NCBI GenBank assembly: GCA_947258705.1
Contig: CAMYJA010000013.1
Coordinates: 51,817 to 89,100 of the forward strand
Reading direction: 5' to 3'
DNA: 37,284 nucleotides
DNA from: an uncultured Hyphomicrobiaceae bacterium
GTDB lineage: Bacteria; Pseudomonadota; Alphaproteobacteria; Rhizobiales; CAMYJA01
A program made the translations under genes and the position numbers. The notes under the pieces are model-generated. The model was not told where the DNA came from. It worked only from the letters and a program-made list of their open reading frames with translations, and did no database searches. Every line of letters begins with the position of its first letter. The first letter of the stretch is position 1. Of the stretch, positions 1-8,821 are shown piece by piece.

Positions 1-552
1 GATCATTTGCTGAGCGACCGCGACGATGCGTCATATGTGGCATCGGTGCTCAGCGCCTGGGCGTCCCGCTATGTCGATGAGAGCGCATTAGGCGTGGAAA
101 GTGCAGTCGATCTGCCGGGAGAAGGGGTCGTTAGGGTTTCGGAATCGGGTGGCGGTAAATATCAGCAGGATGTTCATGTGGGCCGTCACCGGCTGATCGC
201 GGACGAACCGGTTTCATTTGGCGGGCTTGATAGCGGTCCGTCGCCATATGATTTTCTGTCTATTGCCCTGGGTGCGTGCACGACGATGACCCTGCGCATG
301 TATGCCGAGCGGAAGAAGCTTGCGCTCGATCATGTGGCGGTCGATGTCAGCCACGGGAAGGTTCATGCCAAGGATTGTGCCGATTGCGGCGACGGGCGCG
401 AGGGACGGCTTGACCGTTTTGAACGTGAGCTTGAAATCACCGGCGATTTGAGCGCTGACCAGCTCAACCGACTTTTGGAAATCGCGGATAAATGTCCGGT
501 TCACAAGACACTCGAAAAGAGCTCCGTGGTCGTGACGAAATTGAAGGCCTAG
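1..552 (+). CDS. Alpha/beta hydrolase-OsmC fusion protein, C-terminal part (5' truncated by window edge)
   Basis: The frame is open from the first base, so the gene begins outside the window; the in-frame TTG at position 7 is not its true start. The first ~23 residues (motif LLSDRDDASYVASVLSAWAS) look like the end of the hydrolase domain in the bifunctional alpha/beta hydrolase/OsmC family. The remaining ~150 residues are an OsmC/Ohr-like domain with the two expected redox cysteines: one in ALGACTTMT about 91 residues in, the other in DKCPVHKTLE about 72 residues later. OsmC-type domains reduce organic hydroperoxides through these thiols. A further CADC pair lies between them. The fusion assignment rests on a short N-terminal stretch and is inferred; the OsmC domain is clear. 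The next gene converges on it across a 70-bp gap. Confidence 0.85.
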   Translation, partial: DHLLSDRDDASYVASVLSAWASRYVDESALGVESAVDLPGEGVVRVSESGGGKYQQDVHVGRHRLIADEPVSFGGLDSGPSPYDFLSIALGACTTMTLRMYAERKKLALDHVAVDVSHGKVHAKDCADCGDGREGRLDRFERELEITGDLSADQLNRLLEIADKCPVHKTLEKSSVVVTKLKA

Positions 553-558
553 GGGCAT

Positions 559-594
559 CCCGGCTGTAACCGGCCAAGAACCGGCCATGCCGGG
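559..594. terminator. GC-rich hairpin between convergent genes
   Basis: The arms cccggc (559-564) and gccggg (589-594) are inverted repeats, with a second small self-complementary ccggcc pair inside. It lies between the stops of two convergent genes and could end transcription in both directions. There is no long T-run, so intrinsic termination is only a possibility. Confidence 0.4.
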
Positions 595-622
595 TGGTTA
601 TATCCGTGGGTGCTCGTCGCGA

Positions 623-1864
623 CTAATATTTGTCGGCGCTTTGGGACAGGCCGCCGGTCTCGACTTTTGTTGTGCCGGAGGCGACGCCAGCGGTCGATAG
701 CAGGTTTGCATCCTGGAAATGCTTCAAGAGCGCCGCGGTTGGCAGTCCGGTAACCGGCCAGTTTACATTTTTCTCATACTGAGTGATCGCGGCTCTCGTC
801 AGATAGCCATAGGTTCCGTCGATGGGACCGGCGTATAGCGTGCGGTTTCTGAGTTCGGTTTGCAGCTGCCGCATCGGCCCAGGCCTGGTTATGATTGTCG
901 CATGTTTTAAATGGTCGACGAGATTGCTGAAAGCCAATACGGAGACGCCGGTGTTGGCTACCGTCCGGGCTTTAAAGCGTTTGGTGACGCGGCCGTTGCG
1001 CATCAAAATTTTTGACTGGATATAGGTGCCCACATTGATGCCGACGATCCTGGGGCCTGACTTTGTGTCGAGGATAAGAGGCGAGCCCGACGAGGCGCCA
1101 CCGGTATCGCAGCGGTGCAGGATGAGATTGCCGGACCGTGAAAAGTCGCGCTTAACAACGTTCCAGCGGTACTTTCCGAATTGGCGACTGACCTTGCAGG
1201 GCTGAGAATGAGCAAGTTGCCATTTTTTCAGATCCCGATGATAGGCAATCTGGAAGAATTTTCGCGATTTTGCATCATCGATGAGCTTGGACACCCTGAT
1301 CGGGCTTATTTCCAGGCCGCCGCTCCTGCAGACGGGTTTTTCGAGGCGGACCAGCGCCCAATCGCTTGTGGCGTCAATGGGCGGCCGCACGCGCAACCGG
1401 GTGCTGCCCGCAATCACGTGCTGATCCGCGGCACCGATCCGGGCACCTGCGATGCGGGAGGAGGTGCTTCGTTTCCGGTGGTCTATCGAAAAAGTGAAAT
1501 CCCTTATTTTCTGCCGACGCCGCCCCGCTTTAGAAAAGAGGCAATGGGCGGCGGTGCCGATGATTGATTTGGAGAGGCAGAAGGCGGTGCAAAGCGTGCG
1601 CGTTCGCTGGTTGTACAGAAGGCCTATTTTATTCGAAATGGGCGATTTTTTGCGGGCCAGAAAACGGCGATTGTCTTTACCGAAAACGGCGACGGGTGTG
1701 ATCAGACTTGCTCCGGCAGGGCCATTGGAGCTGAAAAGACCGCCTGAGACGGGGGCTGCATTGCCAGGTTGAGATATGGTTGGTGCGAGCATTAGAAGAG
1801 CAAGGAAGAGACCATAAGAACCCACCGGTATGGATTTGGTTATACTCTTGATCAGGCTTGACAT
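623..1864 (-). CDS. Secreted trypsin-like serine protease with C-terminal peptidoglycan-binding domain
   Basis: A 413-residue protein with an N-terminal hydrophobic segment (about residues 17-35) and small residues before position 38, read as a signal peptide. A chymotrypsin-fold protease domain follows, with the full triad visible: His107 in GTAAHC, Asp168 in SDWALVRL, and Ser259 in GGASSGSP, where the usual GDSGGP loop has become ASSGSP. Residues ~330-385 resemble a PG_binding_1 domain (L-Y-A-G-P-I-D-G-T-Y-G then ITQYEKN). It probably cleaves proteins in the periplasm or outside the cell while docked to murein; the substrate is unknown. It is divergent from degP with a 162-bp shared upstream region, so joint envelope-stress control is possible but no operator is recognised. 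The ATG follows a weak AGG-rich leader. Confidence 0.8.
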   Translation of the reverse strand: MSSLIKSITKSIPVGSYGLFLALLMLAPTISQPGNAAPVSGGLFSSNGPAGASLITPVAVFGKDNRRFLARKKSPISNKIGLLYNQRTRTLCTAFCLSKSIIGTAAHCLFSKAGRRRQKIRDFTFSIDHRKRSTSSRIAGARIGAADQHVIAGSTRLRVRPPIDATSDWALVRLEKPVCRSGGLEISPIRVSKLIDDAKSRKFFQIAYHRDLKKWQLAHSQPCKVSRQFGKYRWNVVKRDFSRSGNLILHRCDTGGASSGSPLILDTKSGPRIVGINVGTYIQSKILMRNGRVTKRFKARTVANTGVSVLAFSNLVDHLKHATIITRPGPMRQLQTELRNRTLYAGPIDGTYGYLTRAAITQYEKNVNWPVTGLPTAALLKHFQDANLLSTAGVASGTTKVETGGLSQSADKY

Positions 1865-2026
1865 GTTCCAACCTACAAAATCAGGGTACGAAATTCAGCT
1901 ATTAACGATTGAATTTAGAGTCTGACATTACAGAAATTTAATTTTCAAGAAAGGGCAATGTAAGGCATGAGGCACTATATCATGACGTAACGCTCCTTTT
2001 TAACAAATTGAAGTGAGGTATCCTTA

Positions 2027-3586
2027 ATGAATACGAGCTTTCCGGAATTGAAATTGGATAGAAATGCGCATGATCGCATGTCGCTAAACCGCGGGCGGGG
2101 CCGAAAAAGATTCACAACCGCCGCGATGGTGATGGGATTTGCTGCGTTTGCCCTGGCGCCGGTTGGTTCCGCACATGCCGAAGCGGCCCGTGACGGCTCG
2201 GCTCTGGTTGCGCCGTTTCTAGGTGCACCTCTCAGCTTTGCCGATCTGGCTAGGAAAGTGAAACCGGCGGTTGTGAGTATCAGCGTCAAAGGCGACGTCA
2301 AAACCGTCTCAAGAGAATTGCCGGGCGGGCGCGATGCCTTCCCCGGTCTGCCCAAAGACAGTCCGTTTCGCGAGTTTTTCAAAAAATTCAACCAAGACCC
2401 CCGCGCCAATCCCAATCTGCGCCGTAGACCGACGCAGTCACAGGGCTCGGGATTCATTATTTCAGCTGACGGCTATGTGGTGACCAATAATCATGTGATC
2501 GATGACGCCAAGAAGATTACCGTCACCATGGACGATCGCACCAAAGTTACCGCCAAGGTGATCGGGACCGATCCGAGGACGGATATTGCTCTTCTCAAGA
2601 TGGAAGGCAAGCGAAGCTACCCGTTTGTAAAATTTGCGAAGAAGCCGGCCCAGGTCGGTGAATGGGTGCTTGCGGTGGGCAATCCTTTCGGACTGGGCGG
2701 AACGGTGACGGCCGGTATCGTGTCGGCACGTGGCCGCGATATCGGTTCCGGGCCATATGACTATCTTCAAATCGATGCCGCCGTGAACCGCGGAAATTCC
2801 GGTGGACCGGCGTTTAACCTTTCAGGTGATGTGGTGGGGGTGAACACCGCTATTTTCAGCCCTTCGGGTGGCAATGTCGGCATTGCTTTCGCGGTGCCTG
2901 CAGCGATTGTTACCGATGTCGTATCCGAGCTTAAATCGCGCGGTAGTGTGAGCCGCGGCTGGCTTGGCGTTCATATCCAGAACGTCACTGACGATATTGC
3001 CGCAAGCATGGGCATGGATGATGCACATGGCGCATTGGTGACCAAGGTAATGCCCGACGGTCCGGCGGCCCGTGACGGCATTCAGGTCGGTGACACGATC
3101 ATTGCCGTGAATAATCTCAAGATCGAAGATTCACGCGATCTGGCACGAAAGATCGCTGGTCTCGATCCCAAAACGTCAGCGAAGATCAAAGTCTTTCGCC
3201 AGGGTCGCGAGAAGGTCGTCAGTGTGCGGCTTGGCTTGTTCCCCGACAATAAAAAGCTTGCGAAGCTCGACCGCACCGATCCGAAGCCTTCAGTGCCGGA
3301 GAAAGTTAAAAGCCTCGGCATGTCGCTTACCTCGGCGGCGCTTGCCGGTGGCAAAGAGCAAACCGGAGCCTTGATTACCGAGATTGAATCCGGCTCCGAG
3401 GCTGCCAATAAGGGTATTCAGCAGGGCGATGTTATTGTTGAAGTTGCCGGGATTGCAGTCAACACACCCAGCGATGTCGAGCGTGGCGTCAAGAAGGCGA
3501 AGAAGCTGGGCCGCAAGGCCGTTCTTCTCAGGATCAAATCGGGTGAGCGGCAGCGTTATCTCGCCTTGCCCCTCAAAAAAGGCTGA
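2027..3586 (+). CDS. degP: Periplasmic serine protease/chaperone, DegP/HtrA (Do) family
   Basis: A 519-residue protein with a long positively charged N-region, a hydrophobic stretch (about 32-48) and a cleavage-like AHAEA, indicating export to the periplasm. The protease triad is His156 (TNNHVIDD), Asp186 (RTDIALLK) and Ser258 (NRGNSGGPAF). Two PDZ domains follow, the first starting near SRGWLGVHI (~residue 309) and the second around residues 420-515. This order and length are typical of Do proteases, which degrade or refold misfolded envelope proteins. The ATG is preceded by GAGG about 7 bases upstream. A strong hairpin terminator follows, then a two-component pair that in many alphaproteobacteria sits beside degP and glnE, consistent with an envelope-stress module. 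degP could be a degQ-type paralogue; the family is certain. Confidence 0.93.
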   Translation: MNTSFPELKLDRNAHDRMSLNRGRGRKRFTTAAMVMGFAAFALAPVGSAHAEAARDGSALVAPFLGAPLSFADLARKVKPAVVSISVKGDVKTVSRELPGGRDAFPGLPKDSPFREFFKKFNQDPRANPNLRRRPTQSQGSGFIISADGYVVTNNHVIDDAKKITVTMDDRTKVTAKVIGTDPRTDIALLKMEGKRSYPFVKFAKKPAQVGEWVLAVGNPFGLGGTVTAGIVSARGRDIGSGPYDYLQIDAAVNRGNSGGPAFNLSGDVVGVNTAIFSPSGGNVGIAFAVPAAIVTDVVSELKSRGSVSRGWLGVHIQNVTDDIAASMGMDDAHGALVTKVMPDGPAARDGIQVGDTIIAVNNLKIEDSRDLARKIAGLDPKTSAKIKVFRQGREKVVSVRLGLFPDNKKLAKLDRTDPKPSVPEKVKSLGMSLTSAALAGGKEQTGALITEIESGSEAANKGIQQGDVIVEVAGIAVNTPSDVERGVKKAKKLGRKAVLLRIKSGERQRYLALPLKKG

Positions 3587-3606
3587 TCCCAGCCGACAGT
3601 TTAAGA

Positions 3607-3642
3607 CAACCGGCAGGAAACTCCTGCCGGTTGATTATTTTT
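3607..3642 (+). terminator. Rho-independent terminator after degP
   Basis: A 12-bp perfect stem (caaccggcagga, 3607-3618, with tcctgccggttg, 3622-3633) closes a 3-nt loop and is followed by attattttt. It starts 20 bp after the degP stop and separates degP from the two-component genes. Confidence 0.85.
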
Positions 3643-3698
3643 AGACAAGTCATTCATTTATCTGCCGGCATTGTGCGGCGGTTGCCATTACGCCAATA

Positions 3699-3726
3699 TT
3701 GATCCAATTCTGACACCACATATATT
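3699..3726 (+). promoter_or_regulatory. Possible promoter of the two-component operon
   Basis: TTGATC (3699-3704), a 16-bp spacer and TATATT (3721-3726) resemble a housekeeping promoter. It ends only 9 bp before the ATG at 3736, so a transcript would have almost no leader. There is no visible Shine-Dalgarno in front of that ATG, which fits a leaderless message. Based on pattern alone. Confidence 0.35.
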
Positions 3727-3735
3727 CGGATATAC

Positions 3736-4416
3736 ATGCGCGTCCTGATAATCGAAGATGATCGTGAAACGGCTTCGTTTCTGAAAAAGTCTCTCAAGGA
3801 GAGCGGGCATGTCGTCGAGCTTGCCGCCGATGGCGAGACAGGGCTTGAGATCGGCCGCAATGATAATTTCGATGTGCTTATTGTCGATCGCATGCTGCCG
3901 AAACTCGATGGACTAAGTGTCATCAGCACGCTGCGCAAGGAAGGCAATCAGACGCCGGCTCTCATATTGAGCGCTTTGGGCGAGGTCGATGACCGCGTCA
4001 AGGGATTGCGGTCCGGCGGTGACGACTACCTTACCAAACCCTATGCCTATAGTGAGCTGCTTGCCCGGATCGAGGCGTTGGCCCGGCGTTCCTCTCCGGA
4101 AGAGACCGAGACAAGCTTTTCGGTCGGCGACCTTGTGCTCGACAGGCTTTCGCACAAGGTTCAACGGGGCGACAAGCCGATCGTGCTTCAACCCAGGGAA
4201 TTCCGCCTGCTGGAATATCTTATGAAGAATGCAGGGCAGGTGGTCACGCGCACCATGCTTCTAGAGAATGTCTGGGATTACCATTTCGATCCGCAGACGA
4301 ACGTGATCGATGTGCATGTTTCACGGCTCAGGTCGAAGATCGATAAAAATTACGAGGTGCCTCTACTGCACACTGTGCGGGGTGCTGGGTATGTGATTCG
4401 TGACGGCGATCGGTAG
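3736..4416 (+). CDS. OmpR/PhoB-family response regulator
   Basis: A 226-residue two-domain regulator. The receiver domain (1-~118) has the acidic pocket EDD at residues 7-9, phospho-acceptor Asp51 (LIVDRMLP) and Lys101 (YLTKPY). The C-terminal winged helix (~128-223) carries the usual LQPREFRLLEYL and GAGYVIRDGD blocks. It should be phosphorylated by the kinase encoded next, whose GTG start overlaps the end of this gene by 17 bp, implying translational coupling. The ATG is fixed by the conserved MRVLIIEDD start, yet no ribosome binding site precedes it. The signal sensed is unknown; location between degP and glnE suggests an envelope or growth role, which is inference. Confidence 0.93.
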   Translation: MRVLIIEDDRETASFLKKSLKESGHVVELAADGETGLEIGRNDNFDVLIVDRMLPKLDGLSVISTLRKEGNQTPALILSALGEVDDRVKGLRSGGDDYLTKPYAYSELLARIEALARRSSPEETETSFSVGDLVLDRLSHKVQRGDKPIVLQPREFRLLEYLMKNAGQVVTRTMLLENVWDYHFDPQTNVIDVHVSRLRSKIDKNYEVPLLHTVRGAGYVIRDGDR

Positions 4417-5839
4417 GGTATTCAAATCGGCGGCTTTCCGGCTGTCACTGGCATATCTGCTGATCTTCATGACCATTGCCGGATTGGCTATCCTGTTTAT
4501 TTTCTCGCGCACAAACAGCCTGCTTACCGAACAGGTTATGCAGACGATCGGCGCCGAGGTGAAGGGACTGCGCGAGCAGTATCGAGTGGGCGGGGTCGGG
4601 CTTTTAAAGAGCACAATCGACGGCCGAAGCCTCAGGCCCGGCAGTAACATGTATTATCTCTCCGATCGCAGAGGTGTGCGCATAGCCGGTAATCTCAACC
4701 GCATTCCGGCGGCGCTCACGGATCAGGCTGGTGGCGGATTGTTCCGCTATACGCGCATTTCGCACAAGGGCAGCGAAAAACGCCAGGCTGTCGGAATTGT
4801 ACTTCAAGTGACCCCTGATGTGCGGCTGATCGTGGGACGGGACATCGAGGATCAGGTCAGTTTCACGAAAAGCTCGCGGCGTATTTTTATCTGGGGGTTT
4901 TCGCTGTTGGCGCTTGTCGGCGTGGCCGGAGGGTTTCTGGTGAGCCGGCATATTCTGGGCCGTATCGAAACTGTGAACGCGGCCGCCCAGACGATTATGG
5001 CTGGCGATCTGAGCGGGCGTATTCCAGTCAAGGGCTCGGGAGACGAACTCGACCGGCTGTCGGAAAATTTAAACGCCATGCTCGAGCGCATAGAACAGCT
5101 TATGAACGGCTTGAGGGAAGTGTCGGACAATATTGCGCATGATTTGAAGACACCACTCAGCCGATTGCGAAACCGTGTTGAAGGGGCATTGCGCGATTCT
5201 CAGGGAGAATCTCATTATCGGGACGTGCTGGAACGAACAATCGAAGAATCCGACGAACTGATAAAGACTTTCAATGCGCTGCTTTCGATTGCCCGGCTTG
5301 AGGCCGGCGCCGTGGCCAAGGAATTCCAATCCGTCTCGCTTGAAGAAATTCTAAGCGATGTGGCCGAGCTTTACGAACCGCTGGTCGAAGACGAGGGTAA
5401 ATCGATTAAGCTCTCGGTGGAGAGCGACGCAACGGTCTTCGGCGACCGTCAGCTAATCGGACAGGCTCTGGCCAATCTGGTGGAAAATGCATTGAAATAC
5501 GGCACGCAGGGAGGCACCTCGGATAAGACGCCCGGGAAGGGGGACGCCGATATCCGTATTCTGCTCAAACAGGCCGGAGCGTTTGCGGAAATTCATGTGG
5601 TCGACAGGGGGCCGGGGATACCCGCCTCCGAGCGCGCACGTGTGCTGAAACGGTTTGTCCGTCTTGAAGACAGCCGCTCCATGCCCGGAAGCGGGCTTGG
5701 GCTCAGTCTCGTCGCTGCCGTTGCTCGTCTTCATGGCGGCGAGGTGCGGCTTGACGACGCGAAACCGGGTCTTGAAGTGGTTCTTGCGATACCCCTTGAA
5801 CATGACATGGCGAATAATGGTAAGCATGGAAACCGATGA
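4400..5839 (+). CDS. HAMP-domain sensor histidine kinase, partner of the upstream regulator
   Basis: A 479-residue membrane kinase. Transmembrane helices lie at about residues 12-35 and 162-184, enclosing a periplasmic sensor region of ~125 residues. A HAMP domain follows (~185-238), then HisKA with phospho-acceptor His247 in DNIAHDLKTPLSRLR, and an HATPase_c domain with N box LVENALKYG, G1 box DRGPGIP and G2 box GSGLGLSLV. The start is GTG at 4400, inside the regulator gene. The signal is not predictable from the sensor region. All catalytic motifs are intact, so it should both autophosphorylate and transfer to Asp51 of the partner. Confidence 0.92.
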   Translation: MTAIGRVFKSAAFRLSLAYLLIFMTIAGLAILFIFSRTNSLLTEQVMQTIGAEVKGLREQYRVGGVGLLKSTIDGRSLRPGSNMYYLSDRRGVRIAGNLNRIPAALTDQAGGGLFRYTRISHKGSEKRQAVGIVLQVTPDVRLIVGRDIEDQVSFTKSSRRIFIWGFSLLALVGVAGGFLVSRHILGRIETVNAAAQTIMAGDLSGRIPVKGSGDELDRLSENLNAMLERIEQLMNGLREVSDNIAHDLKTPLSRLRNRVEGALRDSQGESHYRDVLERTIEESDELIKTFNALLSIARLEAGAVAKEFQSVSLEEILSDVAELYEPLVEDEGKSIKLSVESDATVFGDRQLIGQALANLVENALKYGTQGGTSDKTPGKGDADIRILLKQAGAFAEIHVVDRGPGIPASERARVLKRFVRLEDSRSMPGSGLGLSLVAAVARLHGGEVRLDDAKPGLEVVLAIPLEHDMANNGKHGNR

Positions 5840-5869
5840 CCATTAAATAACTACGGAGGGCCGGAATTG

Positions 5870-8800
5870 ATGCCTGGAGGGCTGGGGGAAAGTTTCGTCG
5901 GCGCACCATTTGTGTTCGATAAAGGCAAAGCCGATCTGCAGATGGATGAGCTTGTGCTGCTCTCCGAGAAGGCAGGTATTCATGACGCGCTGCAAGAGGT
6001 GCTTACGGTGCCCCATGTGTCGCAGGTCGTGCAGGCGATCTTTGGCGCATCCCCTTATCTCACGCGGTTGATATTAAAGGACCCCGATCGGCTGCTTTCA
6101 TTCATACGCGATGATCCGGAGGTCACGCTCGGCCTTTTGAAAAGCATGCTGGACGAGCAGACAGGGGCAGGCGCTGGCCGGGGCGGTGTCATGCGTGCGC
6201 TCAGACAATATAAATCCTCAATAGCCTTGTTAACGGCGCTTGGCGACCTTGGGGGCGTCTGGCCGGTGATGAAGGTTACCCAAGTATTGAGTTCCGCCGC
6301 AGATTTTACGCTGAGTGCCGCCATCCGTTTTCTATTTGATGCTGCTCGGGAAAGCGGCGATTATTTACCGCATAATGATGGCGATGGGGCCGGAAACAGC
6401 GGATATTTTATTATCGCGATGGGCAAGCATGGTGCTTGTGAGCTCAATTATTCGAGCGACATCGATCTGATCGTATTTTATGAAGCGGGCCGTGCTCGCC
6501 TGCGCGAGGGTCTGGGCGAGCAGGCCTTTTTCATCAGGTTGACGCGCGATCTCGTAAAACTCATGCAGGAGCCGACGGAGGGCGGTTATGTCTTTCGCAT
6601 GGATCTCAGGTTGCGGCCCGATCCCGGTGCAACACAAGTCGCCCTTTCCACGGATGCGGCCCATCATTATTACGAAAACTTCGGTCAGAACTGGGAACGG
6701 GCGGCCATGATAAAGGCGCGCGTGGTGGCGGGGGACGTGAATGCGGGCGAGAAGTTTTTATCCGAACTCGAACATTTCGTCTGGCGGAAATATCTCGACT
6801 ATGCCTCCATCGCCGACATTCATGCCATGAAACGCCAGATCCATGCGCATAAGGGATTTGGTGAACTGGCGGTTGCGGGGCACAATATCAAGGTCGGACG
6901 GGGCGGTATTCGAGAGATCGAGTTTTTTGCCCAGACCCAGCAATTGATCGCCGGTGGCCGCCAGGATGATTTGCGCGTCCGGGGGACGCTCGAGGCGCTT
7001 GTCAAACTGGTTGAGCGAAACTGGATCGAAGAGCCCGCCCGCGTCGAGATAGAGGCGGCCTATCTGTTTCTGCGCATGGTCGAGCATCGCCTGCAGATGC
7101 TGCATGACGAGCAGACGCAGCTTCTTCCCAAAGACGAAGAGGGACTGCTTTGCCTGGCCCGGTTTTGCGGTTTCGAGACTTTTGGCGATTTCGAGGCTGC
7201 ACTCAGAAATCACCTTATATCCGTTCAATCTCATTATGGCGCCCTGTTTGAAAACGTTCCGGAGCTTTCTCTCGAGCAGGGGAATCTGGTGTTCACGGGT
7301 GGGGACGACGATCCTCAGACGATCGAAACCCTCGGCGCCATGGGATTCAAGGATCCGCCCCGTGCCATTTCGATTGTACGGGGATGGCATTTCGGACGCT
7401 ACCCCGCGATGAAATCCGAAACCGCGCGCGAGCGTCTGACAGAGTTTCAGCCTGTGCTTCTCGACGCGCTCGGGAAAACGTCCGATCCGGATTTTGCGCT
7501 CCGGGCATTTGACGATTTTCTCAGTGCACTGCCGGCTGGCGTGCAGCTCTTTTCACTATTGCGGTCCAATACCTCATTATTGCGTCTGGTTGCGGATATC
7601 ATGGGGACGGCGCCGCGTCTGGCGCGGATTATGACCCGCCGCCGCAGCCTGCTGGAAGCGGTTCTCGATCCCGGTTTTTTCGGCGCCATTCCTTCAGAGG
7701 GGGATATTGACGATCTGGTTATGCGAGAGCTCGATGAGATCGGAGATTATCAGGACGGGCTCGAGCGGATGCGCATTATCGGAAAAGAGCAGTCCTTCTT
7801 GACAGGTGTGCGGATTTTATCGGGGACGGTGAGTGCTGAAGAAGCGGGCCTTTATTATGCGGCGCAGGCGGGGGCGTTGATCCGTGGCTGTCATGCGCTG
7901 GTCGAAGACGAGGTCAAGCGGGCTCATGGCGAGATTACGGGAGGTAGCGTGGCGATTATCGCTATGGGAAAGCTTGGCGGGGCGGAGTTGAGCGCCGCTT
8001 CGGATGTCGACCTCATTACCGTCTATGATTTTGACGACAGCACCGACCTGTCGGATGGACCGCGGCCGCTGCACGGGAGTGCTTATTTTGCGCGTTTCAC
8101 ACAGCGGTTGATCGCAGCACTGTCGTCGCCGATGGCGGAGGGGCGGTTATATGAAGTCGATATGAGGCTGAGGCCGTCGGGCAATGCGGGGCCGGTGGCA
8201 ACACGGTTCGGCAGCTTTGAAGCTTATCAGAGGGAAACGGCCTGGACATGGGAGCATATGGCGTTGACGCGTGCGCGGGTCATTTCGGGACCGGATGCAC
8301 TCAAGGAAAACGTGGAGAACGTCATCCGAAGCGTCCTTACGGCGCGGCGCGAAAAGGCGCAGATCGCGGATGACGTTCGGGATATGCGGCGGCGGATCGA
8401 AGATGACAAAGGCTCAACCGATTTGTGGAACCTGAAACAGGTTCGCGGCGGGCTTGTGGACCTTGAATTCATCTCGCAATTTTTGCAGCTCGCGCACGCT
8501 CATGAAAACCCCGCACTGCTGAAGCAGAACAGTGTTGAGGCGTTTCAGGCATTGAGGCGGGCAGGTATCCTCGACGAGGAGCAGGGCGAGGCGCTGGTTT
8601 CAGCAACGCGCCTTCTGCACAGCCTGTCCCAGGTGTTGCGGCTTTGCCTTGATGAACCGTTCAATGCCGAGAAGGCGCCCCAGGGTTTAAAATCTCTACT
8701 CTGCCGGGCCAGCGATATGCCTGACTTTTCACGATTGGAAGGATCTCTGCGCGAGGCGCAGCTGCGCGTGGCCCAACTTTTTGACGAATTGGTGCAATAG
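5870..8800 (+). CDS. glnE: Bifunctional glutamine synthetase adenylyltransferase/deadenylase
   Basis: A 976-residue protein with two nucleotidyltransferase halves, as in GlnE. The N-terminal deadenylase half has GKHGACELNYSSDIDLIVFY (about residues 183-202) and the C-terminal adenylyltransferase half has GKLGGAELSAASDVDLITVY (about 700-719), each with the G-E-S-D-x-D metal-binding pattern. It switches glutamine synthetase off by AMP addition and on by AMP removal in answer to PII and glutamine. The ATG at 5870 is preferred because GGAGGG ends 9 bases upstream; an in-frame TTG sits at 5867. It begins 30 bp after the kinase gene, so it may share that operon. Confidence 0.95.
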   Translation: MPGGLGESFVGAPFVFDKGKADLQMDELVLLSEKAGIHDALQEVLTVPHVSQVVQAIFGASPYLTRLILKDPDRLLSFIRDDPEVTLGLLKSMLDEQTGAGAGRGGVMRALRQYKSSIALLTALGDLGGVWPVMKVTQVLSSAADFTLSAAIRFLFDAARESGDYLPHNDGDGAGNSGYFIIAMGKHGACELNYSSDIDLIVFYEAGRARLREGLGEQAFFIRLTRDLVKLMQEPTEGGYVFRMDLRLRPDPGATQVALSTDAAHHYYENFGQNWERAAMIKARVVAGDVNAGEKFLSELEHFVWRKYLDYASIADIHAMKRQIHAHKGFGELAVAGHNIKVGRGGIREIEFFAQTQQLIAGGRQDDLRVRGTLEALVKLVERNWIEEPARVEIEAAYLFLRMVEHRLQMLHDEQTQLLPKDEEGLLCLARFCGFETFGDFEAALRNHLISVQSHYGALFENVPELSLEQGNLVFTGGDDDPQTIETLGAMGFKDPPRAISIVRGWHFGRYPAMKSETARERLTEFQPVLLDALGKTSDPDFALRAFDDFLSALPAGVQLFSLLRSNTSLLRLVADIMGTAPRLARIMTRRRSLLEAVLDPGFFGAIPSEGDIDDLVMRELDEIGDYQDGLERMRIIGKEQSFLTGVRILSGTVSAEEAGLYYAAQAGALIRGCHALVEDEVKRAHGEITGGSVAIIAMGKLGGAELSAASDVDLITVYDFDDSTDLSDGPRPLHGSAYFARFTQRLIAALSSPMAEGRLYEVDMRLRPSGNAGPVATRFGSFEAYQRETAWTWEHMALTRARVISGPDALKENVENVIRSVLTARREKAQIADDVRDMRRRIEDDKGSTDLWNLKQVRGGLVDLEFISQFLQLAHAHENPALLKQNSVEAFQALRRAGILDEEQGEALVSATRLLHSLSQVLRLCLDEPFNAEKAPQGLKSLLCRASDMPDFSRLEGSLREAQLRVAQLFDELVQ

Positions 8801-8821
8801 ATCGCGCACTAACCGGCCGGC

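Noticed and set aside
6758-7390. 210-codon open frame on the minus strand inside glnE
   Set aside because: glnE is certain here; this is an antisense artefact of high-GC codon structure.
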